A DNA stretch of 64,000 nucleotides from Paenibacillus herberti (GTDB taxonomy: Bacteria > Bacillota > Bacilli > Paenibacillales > Paenibacillaceae), in NCBI RefSeq assembly GCF_002233675.1, contig NZ_NMUQ01000001.1:1061938-1125937 (forward strand), given 5' to 3'. Positions 58,506-64,000 of this stretch are shown piece after piece. Below the pieces are notes generated by a model, which was not told the DNA's origin, did no database searches, and worked only from the letters and a program-made list of their open reading frames with translations. Every line of letters begins with the position of its first letter. Within the stretch, counting starts at the first letter, position 1. A program made the position numbers and the translations under genes.

Positions 58506-58979
58506 ATGAAATATGATTTTCATAGGGAATGGTTATCGAAGAAGTTTGAAGAAATTCAGAGGCGGACGCTTAAAGCTCTGCAACAGCTAGATGATGATCA
58601 AGTGAACTGGAGACCTGATAATTCGAGTCATAGTATATCGACTCTAGTGAAACACATCGAAGGTAACATTAAAGTGAGACTTCTCAAAGGAATCCTCCAT
58701 CAAGATATAAATAGAGATCGAGTTGATGAATATAAACAAACATACATAAAGAAATCAGTGTTGGAGGCGGTAATTCAGGACAGATTGCAGGTGGTCATTG
58801 TTACGGTTAAAAATATGAGTGATGAACAAATGGAACAAACACAAGTGGTGAGAAATAGGGAACGAACAAATCTTGATATGTTGCATCAATGTACGGCTCA
58901 TTACTCGGAACACATGGGTCAGATTTTCTATATTGCAAAGCAAATTCTAAAAGAAAATTACGAATCTACATCCATATAA
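58506..58979 (+). CDS. DinB family protein
   Basis: This 157-residue helical protein fits the DinB/DUF1572 fold: WLSKKFEEIQRRTLKALQQLDDDQVNWRP, then SISTLVKHIEGNIKV (first His ligand), and a final HYSEHMGQIFYIAKQIL (second and third His ligands). The three His suggest a metal-binding four-helix bundle, as in thiol-dependent transferases such as the BSH-linked DinB enzymes. The ATG at 58506 is the probable start; longer in-frame starts lack family similarity. It lies convergent to the two YjcZ-like genes. Confidence 0.8.
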   Translation: MKYDFHREWLSKKFEEIQRRTLKALQQLDDDQVNWRPDNSSHSISTLVKHIEGNIKVRLLKGILHQDINRDRVDEYKQTYIKKSVLEAVIQDRLQVVIVTVKNMSDEQMEQTQVVRNRERTNLDMLHQCTAHYSEHMGQIFYIAKQILKENYESTSI

Positions 58980-58982
58980 TTA

Positions 58983-59010
58983 AAAATTCCCCTTAGCCAA
59001 GGGGAATTCG
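58983..59010. terminator. Bidirectional terminator between dinB-like gene and family member 2
   Basis: AATTCCCCTT pairs with AAGGGGAATT around AGCC, with A-rich and T-rich flanks. It can act on both strands. Confidence 0.8.
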
Positions 59011-59016
59011 TAGAAT

Positions 59017-59517
59017 TTAGAAGAGTATGGGGTTAGTAATCGTTAAAGTCTGTCCGGAAGCATTCAAGTTGACAGGTGCATCTGTTGAAACGTCTACAAT
59101 AGTGGACGAGACGCCAGATAACCGCCCATTTCTAATACGTAGCGTGAACCGTACGCTTCCAACGCTAACATTGGCCTCATCACGCACATCGTAAACGATT
59201 GGGGCACGCCGAGTTCCTGTACTAAACCCAGGAACATTTACCGTATATTGATTCAGACCGCCAATCGGAACGAGAATGTCAGGAGGCATAGAAATTGGAC
59301 TTGCATTAGACGAAACGGAAGTTGCATAAAGCGTATAATTGCTTGTATTGTTGTAGATGCTGAATGTCCGCGTAAGAATGCCAATCGAATCATCATTATT
59401 GTCCTTCTGGCTGGCGTAAGAGACACTGGTGATGATGACGAGCAGTATAAACAGAACTAGTACAATTCCTATGCTTTGACTTGAAGTACCGCTAATTTTT
59501 ACAGTTTCATCCTTCAT
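59017..59517 (-). CDS. YjcZ-like anchored beta-rich protein, family member 2
   Basis: This is a 166-residue paralogue of the proteins at 34.0, 59.6 and 62.7 kb. The hydrophobic anchor is SIGIVLVLFILLVIITSVSYA (residues about 16-36). It is followed by an Asp-rich patch, TRTFSIYNNTSNYTL, GGLNQYTV, YDVRDEANVSVGSVRFTL and SSTIVDVSTDAP, ending TLTITNPILF. Function is unknown. It is probably translated from the same mRNA as member 3, whose stop lies 39 bp upstream, and AAAGGAG precedes the start. The anchor lacks a signal-peptidase site, so the protein likely stays membrane-bound with its beta domain outside. Confidence 0.75.
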   Translation of the reverse strand: MKDETVKISGTSSQSIGIVLVLFILLVIITSVSYASQKDNNDDSIGILTRTFSIYNNTSNYTLYATSVSSNASPISMPPDILVPIGGLNQYTVNVPGFSTGTRRAPIVYDVRDEANVSVGSVRFTLRIRNGRLSGVSSTIVDVSTDAPVNLNASGQTLTITNPILF

Positions 59518-59556
59518 GTTTGATTTCTCCTTTCTATGATTATCTAAAAAGTCAAC

Positions 59557-60072
59557 TTAAAGTAATACATTGTTATAGATATATAATGATGCATCAATTC
59601 CTTCTTCAGATTCAGTCCAACGAATTGGCGCAGTTGAGCTCACCTCATCAATCAATGCCCTAAATCCAGTACCACCAGTATGTCTCAAGCGAATGTTGAT
59701 TGTTAAAGTTCCGACGAAACCACCGGTCAAACTATCAAGAACATTGTAATTAATAACACCTCGTACAGTCCTGTTTCGAATGCCTGTCATCTGAAATTGA
59801 TTGTATTCACCTGGCGAACTCCGGATTTCAGGTGGAGGAGACGGGCTTACGGTTGATGTTACCGTGCTTACTACAAGCACATAATTGCTTGTGCTGTTGT
59901 AGATGTTGTAATTGCGTGTTACTAGAACGCCAATCGGATCATCATCATCATTCTGACCCCTTGGGCCGAAGCAAAATACAGAGGTGACGATGACGAGCAG
60001 TATAAACAGTACTAAAATAAGACCAATTCCTGAACCTTTGAAGTTGCTGATGTGAACTTGTTCTTCTTTCAT
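59557..60072 (-). CDS. YjcZ-like anchored beta-rich protein, family member 3
   Basis: This 171-residue paralogue starts KEEQVHISNFKGSGIGLILVLFILLVIVTSVF; the anchor is residues about 16-34. A Gln-Asn-Asp-Asp-Asp-Asp patch, TRNYNIYNSTSNYVL, a Pro-rich turn, EYNQFQM, NYNVLDS and IDEVSSTAPI follow, ending in LYIYNNVLL. It heads a two-gene minus-strand unit with member 2; GAGGAGG precedes the ATG. CATATGTTA (60110-60118 on the minus strand) matches the sigma-K -10 pattern CATANNNTA, but no good -35 is seen. Confidence 0.75.
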   Translation of the reverse strand: MKEEQVHISNFKGSGIGLILVLFILLVIVTSVFCFGPRGQNDDDDPIGVLVTRNYNIYNSTSNYVLVVSTVTSTVSPSPPPEIRSSPGEYNQFQMTGIRNRTVRGVINYNVLDSLTGGFVGTLTINIRLRHTGGTGFRALIDEVSSTAPIRWTESEEGIDASLYIYNNVLL

Positions 60073-60191
60073 GTGGTTGTCCTCCTCATAGTTTTGTTTT
60101 TATTAACATATGAAACTGGAGATAGATTCGACTCCGACAGTTGTCCATGAAACTTTGAAAAATAGGTTGAAATTCAAAAGGGGCGAAAGCA

Positions 60192-60581
60192 ATGATCAAT
60201 AGAATAAAGATATCAACGGGCTCTCCGTGGGAGCCGATCGTTGGATATTCAAGAGCGATACGTTGCGGAAATGTGATTGAAGTAGCCGGGACGACGGCCA
60301 TGAAGGATGGCGCAGTAGTAGGGAAAGACGATGCATACGCACAAACAAAATATATTTTGGAAGTGATTCAAGCCGCTTTGGAGCAGCTAGGATCCAGCAT
60401 GAGCGATGTGGTCCGAACAAGGATGTTTGTGACGGATATAAGCAGGTGGGAAGAAATCGGTAAGGCGCATGGAGAGTTTTTCAAAGAGATTAGACCAGTG
60501 GCAACGATGGTGGAAGTGAAAAGCCTGATTGAGGCCGACCTATTGGTAGAAATTGAAGCGCAGGCAATTGTGGAGGAGTAG
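60192..60581 (+). CDS. RidA family protein
   Basis: This 129-residue protein is of the RidA/YjgF/UK114 family. It has ISTGSPWEPIVGYSRAIRCG at the start, then GDAYAQTKYILE-like KDDAYAQTKYILEVI near residue 45, MSDVVRTRMFVTDIS near 69 and the final ADLLVEIEAQAIV. R76 (VVRTRMF) is the likely imine/enamine substrate residue. RidA proteins deaminate reactive enamine intermediates. It heads a loosely spaced plus-strand group with a methyltransferase, a Nudix hydrolase and a GrpB protein. The ATG at 60192 follows AAGGGGCG. Confidence 0.88.
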   Translation: MINRIKISTGSPWEPIVGYSRAIRCGNVIEVAGTTAMKDGAVVGKDDAYAQTKYILEVIQAALEQLGSSMSDVVRTRMFVTDISRWEEIGKAHGEFFKEIRPVATMVEVKSLIEADLLVEIEAQAIVEE

Positions 60582-60592
60582 GAGACTCAAAT

Positions 60593-61303
60593 ATGACCAT
60601 CTCATATGAGCAGAAATACCTGTTGGATGCTGTACGTAGCTGGTTTGACGAAGCAGAGCAAATTTCGCATTACGCAAGTGAGCTGAAGTCGGGGCCAACG
60701 TCGGCCGAGTTGTTTTTGCTTGGCCAACTTTCTGGGGATGGACAAGTTCTGGATGTTGGATGCGGTGCGGGGAGAATTGCCATGTACTTGGCGGAAAAGG
60801 GATATCAAGTTGTTGGTACGGATGTTAGCGAGCAGCTGTTAAACGTAGCCAAAGAGCATTCTATGCAAAGTAACCAACCGATTCAATTCATCCAAAATGA
60901 AGGGGTGCAGCTGCCCTTTAAGAATGAGGAATTTGACGCCGTAATCGGGTTTAAAATTCTTTGTTACATACCAACGAGAGAATTAAGGGCGGAAGCTTTG
61001 AGGGAATACGGTCGAGTGCTCAAGCCAGGCGGTACATGCATTCTGACTCAATACATCGTGCCGGAGGAAGCAATGGAGGATGCACGGGATGAGTATTTTG
61101 AGGCAAACCTCGCGGCTTCATTCGACATTCTGGAGGAGGGGGATAACTTTCCGCTCGGCAAAGGGTATGTGCATTGGTTTACTGAAACGAGTTTGCAAAC
61201 GGAGCTGGCAGGGACTTCGTTAACAATCGAGATTTTTGAGGATGATTCCAAACACGGCGGGTCTGGATATCTCTGTTTAATCAAAATGAAAAAGTGTGGC
61301 TAA
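60593..61303 (+). CDS. SAM-dependent class I methyltransferase
   Basis: This 236-residue protein is a class I methyltransferase. The SAM-binding glycine motif VLDVGCGAGRI lies near residue 45, VVGTDVSEQLL near 67, and the motif-IV-like FDAVIGFKILCYIP near 112. A VLKPGGTCIL strand follows near 142. It starts with ATG 60593, 11 bp after the RidA gene, so the two are likely co-transcribed. No substrate is suggested by the sequence; the methyl acceptor is unknown. Confidence 0.88.
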   Translation: MTISYEQKYLLDAVRSWFDEAEQISHYASELKSGPTSAELFLLGQLSGDGQVLDVGCGAGRIAMYLAEKGYQVVGTDVSEQLLNVAKEHSMQSNQPIQFIQNEGVQLPFKNEEFDAVIGFKILCYIPTRELRAEALREYGRVLKPGGTCILTQYIVPEEAMEDARDEYFEANLAASFDILEEGDNFPLGKGYVHWFTETSLQTELAGTSLTIEIFEDDSKHGGSGYLCLIKMKKCG

Positions 61304-61428
61304 ACCTATTCAAGCTGTTGCGGGAGCTAAAAGTGCTGGTTTAGGTACGGTATGGCTCCGAGGTATCGAGGAATGGGACGAGGTTTTGGGAAAACCGGAC
61401 TTTATGATTCGGGAGATGGAGGGGTATT

Positions 61429-61881
61429 ATGCTGAGGCCTTTAAATGGAACTTTTCCAACGGATAAAAAGATAGCCGGTATACATAGCATTCCAATCGCC
61501 GAGGATGGCTCCATTATTATGGTTTGGGACAAAAATGACAACACGCTGACGACTGTCGGCGGCAGGATTGAAGGGAATGAAGATATCGAAAGCGCTCTGA
61601 ATCGTGAGACGGTTGAAGAGGCCGGTCTTATTTTGAAAACGGAGCGAATACCGATTGCCGCCTGGTTCTGGGAAAGTACAGATACATACACCGTTTTTGT
61701 AATGGCGCGAGTAGAGAAGTATGTTCCCATGCCAGAAGGATTCGAGACGACGGGAAGAGTCTCTATGAATATTGAAACAGCCCGTCAAATGATCATGAAA
61801 CTAGAAGGGGCCGGAATGCGAATTGATCTGCTGAACATGGCCGAGCCCGTGTATAAAGAGTTGCTTCATAAGGAGAGATGA
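61429..61881 (+). CDS. Nudix hydrolase
   Basis: This 150-residue hydrolase has a complete Nudix box: G-x5-E-x7-RE-x2-EE-x-G, here GRIEGNE then RETVEEAG, near residues 45-66. It would hydrolyse a nucleoside diphosphate linked to another group. The ATG at 61429 follows GGGG. A 126-bp gap separates it from the methyltransferase, and its stop overlaps the start of the GrpB gene by 4 bp. Confidence 0.85.
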   Translation: MLRPLNGTFPTDKKIAGIHSIPIAEDGSIIMVWDKNDNTLTTVGGRIEGNEDIESALNRETVEEAGLILKTERIPIAAWFWESTDTYTVFVMARVEKYVPMPEGFETTGRVSMNIETARQMIMKLEGAGMRIDLLNMAEPVYKELLHKER

Positions 61882-62393
61882 GGGTGGACCCGGCGATTAT
61901 CATTTCCGACTACCAGAACAATTGGGCAGCGGAATATGAGCACGAGGCAGAAAGAATTAGGTCTGCTTTAGGAGCGCTTATAATCGAAATCGAGCATATC
62001 GGCAGTACTTCCATTGAAGGAATGGCAGCTAAACCACTAATAGATATGATGATTTCTGTACAACGGCTTGACGATGTAGAAATGCTTGTTGACCCTCTAG
62101 CTCAGCTAAACTATGAATATGTACATAAACCGAAATTCTCAAATCGCTTGTTTTTTCGAAAAGGCCCTTGGCGGGCAGGTACTCATCACTTGCATGTTTA
62201 TGCTAAGAATAGCAAGGAATGGAATCAGCAATTATTGTTCCGGAACTTTATGCAAGCTAATCGGGATCAAGCGCAGGCCTATATGGAGTTAAAAAGAGAG
62301 CTGGCCATTCGTTATCGTCATGACCGGGTTTCATATACGGCTGGAAAAGATGAGTTCATTAGAAGGATTCTATCCGAAGCTAAGTTGAACTAG
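61878..62393 (+). CDS. GrpB family protein (UPF0157)
   Basis: This 171-residue protein belongs to the GrpB/UPF0157 nucleotidyltransferase-like family: WAAEYEHEAERIRSALGAL near residue 15, then IEHIGSTSIEGMAAKPLIDMMI near 34 (the GSTSIxGxxAKPxIDI motif with the catalytic Asp pair), and HHLHVYAKNSKEW near 112. The start is ATG 61878 in the Nudix gene's last codons. Function is unknown beyond the fold. It closes the group of four small enzyme genes. Confidence 0.88.
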   Translation: MRVDPAIIISDYQNNWAAEYEHEAERIRSALGALIIEIEHIGSTSIEGMAAKPLIDMMISVQRLDDVEMLVDPLAQLNYEYVHKPKFSNRLFFRKGPWRAGTHHLHVYAKNSKEWNQQLLFRNFMQANRDQAQAYMELKRELAIRYRHDRVSYTAGKDEFIRRILSEAKLN

Positions 62394-62546
62394 GGCGTGT
62401 ATGCAAACGATGAATATGGCTTAATTGGTGGAAAATTAAGGACATGATGAGGCGGTACGAAGTCAGAGACGATCAATGAAATCGCATCAAAAGAAAAACT
62501 TGAAAAATATTCAAAATAATAAATGTACTTTCGGAGCAGACGCCGT

Positions 62547-62574
62547 AACAGCTTTGCTTCTTTTACATAAGATA
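62547..62574 (+). promoter_or_regulatory. Sigma-K-like promoter before family member 4
   Basis: AACA at 62547-62550 and CATAAGATA at 62566-62574 fit the sigma-K pattern (AC then about 16 bp, CATANNNTA). It lies about 90 bp upstream of the start. The motif is short and could be chance. Confidence 0.35.
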
Positions 62575-62661
62575 CTAATAGAGCAGGTGAGAGAATGAAT
62601 ATGGCACCTACGATATTAATAGCGAGGGCTCGTGTTAGGCCCGTGTAAAGGAGAAATGAAA

Positions 62662-63132
62662 ATGGGAATTAATAGTCAGAGTGGAAGCAGCATAGGTTTT
62701 ATACTAGTTCTGTTTATCCTTCTCGTCATCGTCATCCAATGCTTTCCTTCGAATCGGGGTGATATAGTCAACCCTCAGGATGAGGGGGAGATTGGTGTAT
62801 TGTATACTCAAGGATTTGATATCGTTAATAATACGGACTTTATATTTAATTGGGGTAACTATAGTGGCACAGCGGTAAATCCGACCCCTAGCCGTACTCT
62901 GAATCGAAATGGCGGCACGCAGCACTTCGAATTAACAACTCCATACTTTGGTGCAGACGTCTCGTCTACCCAGGCCTATTCGTCTCGAGACTCTGTACTC
63001 GCTCTAAGATTCACCTTAGGTGCAGGTATTTCTTTGTTCGGGGCTCGATACTCTTCAATTACTAGCGCCGCCTCTTTCTACCCGGTAAACTTTGTAGTTA
63101 GCCCCACAAGATTGATTATTAACAACGTATAG
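62662..63132 (+). CDS. YjcZ-like anchored beta-rich protein, family member 4
   Basis: This is a 156-residue member of the paralogous set. After NSQSGSS the anchor IGFILVLFILLVIVIQCF (residues about 11-28) is followed by an acidic segment ending DEGEIGVLYTQGFDIVNNTDF. Next come GGTQHFEL and a divergent C-terminal half that keeps the final LIINNV. The start is taken at ATG 62662: AAAGGAG (62647-62653) is 8 bp away, while the ATG at 62656 is too close. It is the most diverged copy and has its own terminator. Confidence 0.7.
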   Translation: MGINSQSGSSIGFILVLFILLVIVIQCFPSNRGDIVNPQDEGEIGVLYTQGFDIVNNTDFIFNWGNYSGTAVNPTPSRTLNRNGGTQHFELTTPYFGADVSSTQAYSSRDSVLALRFTLGAGISLFGARYSSITSAASFYPVNFVVSPTRLIINNV

Positions 63133-63160
63133 TCTTTCTTCTAAAATAAATTAGACGACT

Positions 63161-63194
63161 GGCGGTTTCCAAGGAGTTTGGAAGCCGTTTTTGT
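63161..63194 (+). terminator. Intrinsic terminator after family member 4
   Basis: CGGTTTCCAA pairs with TTGGAAGCCG, followed by TTTTTG. Confidence 0.8.
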
Positions 63195-63216
63195 TGTATT
63201 ATCATCTTCTTAATCA

Positions 63217-63405
63217 TCAACATGGGGCGGAGCAAAAGGGAAAGTATGCCCAACCCATAGTCATTCCAAGCAAGAAAATTGCTGCAAGCCACGTGGGTTG
63301 GACAAAGAGACTTGGTAGAATGATACTTCCATAAGGTGAGAAAATACCATCGCTTTGCCACCGCTTTGACAAATTAGCGTGTACTTCAAGGCTTTGTGAT
63401 ACTGG
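63217..63405 (-). other. Gene-free stretch with a possible membrane-protein remnant
   Basis: The 435-bp gap between family member 4 and hrpB has no convincing gene. On the minus strand a stop-bounded stretch reads SPYGSIILPSLFV, then QPTWLAAIFLLGMTMGWAYFPF, and stops at 63217. It looks like one or two membrane helices of an unidentified protein and may be a decayed fragment. No start or ribosome site is seen. Confidence 0.2.
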
Positions 63406-63567
63406 TTTCTATTTTGCTCTGACTTGCATAGGTTTGCATAAACGCCTTAGGGGGCTGAATGTAAAAAGAAGAGAGCTAAGAGACTTTCAGGGCCGTCCCG
63501 CTTGAACCTGACTCGAAAGAACCCTAAACTGATAGAGGGTAAGGTTGAAACGGTTGGAGGATTATTA

Positions 63568-64000
63568 ATGAGCAATAGAGAGAAACTGCCGGTCGAGCTT
63601 GTGCTGCCGGAGTTGTTGAATGCGCTGGAGGTGGGCACTCGCGCTGTTTTGGTCGCGCAGCCAGGCGCGGGCAAAACGACCCGTGTGCCGATTGCGTTGC
63701 TCGACAGCAGCTGGCTAAACGGACGAAAGCTGCTCATGCTGGAACCTAGGCGCTTGGCCGCGCGTTCCGCTGCGACTTATATGGCGCGACAGCTCGGAGA
63801 AGAGGCGGGCGGAACGGTAGGATTTCGCGTTCGGCTGGAAACGAAAGTTGGTCCTGCAACGCGCATCGAAGTTGTCACGGAAGGCGTTCTGACTCGGCTT
63901 TTGCAGGGGGACCCGGCGCTGGAGGCTTATGGAGCGGTTATTTTTGACGAGTTCCATGAGCGTCATCTGCATAGCGATCTGGGACTGGCGCTCTGTTTAC
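63568..64000 (+). CDS. hrpB: ATP-dependent helicase HrpB, N-terminal part (runs off the window)
   Basis: The last gene is truncated by the window end after 144 codons. It opens with ATG 63568 after TGGAGG. The DEAH-box Walker A AQPGAGKTTRVP lies near residue 31, EPRRLAARSAA near 57 and the DEFH box (FDEFHERH) near 127. This combination is typical of HrpB, a DEAH-type helicase of uncertain function. The C-terminal helicase and HrpB-specific domains lie outside. Confidence 0.88.
   Translation, partial: MSNREKLPVELVLPELLNALEVGTRAVLVAQPGAGKTTRVPIALLDSSWLNGRKLLMLEPRRLAARSAATYMARQLGEEAGGTVGFRVRLETKVGPATRIEVVTEGVLTRLLQGDPALEAYGAVIFDEFHERHLHSDLGLALCL

Overview
The window looks like a chromosomal segment of a Paenibacillus-type, low-to-medium GC, endospore-forming Firmicute. 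The main reasons are the gene order ymfF-ymfH-ymfI-ymfJ-ymfK-ymfM/rodZ ... pgsA-cinA-recA-recX-rny-ymdB-spoVS (the B. subtilis ymf-recA-spoVS neighbourhood), a sigma-H-like promoter before spoVS, AGGAGG-type ribosome binding sites, an SLH-anchored surface glycosidase, and several Firmicutes-type regulatory sites (LexA, BirA, HutC/GntR and CcpA-like).

Layout. 1-16.5 kb is a dense, plus-strand housekeeping block: two M16 peptidase-like proteins and an SDR (EF-P 5-aminopentanol pathway), RodZ-like protein, YajQ, PgsA, CinA, RecA with a LexA box, RecX, RNase Y, YmdB, SpoVS, an M19 dipeptidase and a 2-oxoacid:ferredoxin oxidoreductase pair. 16.5-17.4 kb is a scar holding the C-terminal remnants of a divergent phytanoyl-CoA-dioxygenase/AraC pair. 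17.5-20 kb carries PduL, a RicA/YlbF-family protein and an iron alcohol dehydrogenase. 20-23.8 kb is a two-polypeptide ECF biotin transporter: BioY, and on the other strand one 948-residue chain that joins two ECF ATPases and the EcfT protein, with a BirA-like operator between them. 24-33 kb has an MFS transporter, signal peptidase I, a DUF4184 membrane protein, and a two-component system followed by a SwrC-type RND pump. 33-40.3 kb is a GntR/HutC-controlled ABC importer operon ending in a secreted protein with a beta-gamma-crystallin-like tail; three GTCTAGAC palindromes mark the likely operator sites. 40.5-45.6 kb has YbjQ/DUF1992/rhodanese, a diguanylate cyclase and a CopA-type ATPase. 46-51.7 kb is a 1871-residue GH20 protein with SLH domains. 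51.9-53.15 kb is an array of about 25 copies of a 51-bp hairpin-forming repeat. It is followed by a frameshifted gluQ, a coiled-coil protein, CorA, and a set of small enzymes to 62.4 kb. The window ends inside hrpB.

Two themes stand out. First, four proteins (34.0, 59.0, 59.6 and 62.7 kb) form an apparently undescribed paralogous family: a YjcZ-like tiny hydrophobic anchor, an acidic linker, and a beta-rich outer domain. Second, short tandem duplication is pervasive. Five genes carry duplicated copies of their own 3' ends just past the stop codon, four genes carry in-frame minisatellites, a 7-bp tandem duplication helps break gluQ, and the 51-bp array is a large example. No rRNA, tRNA, CRISPR, intact insertion sequence or prophage was recognised.
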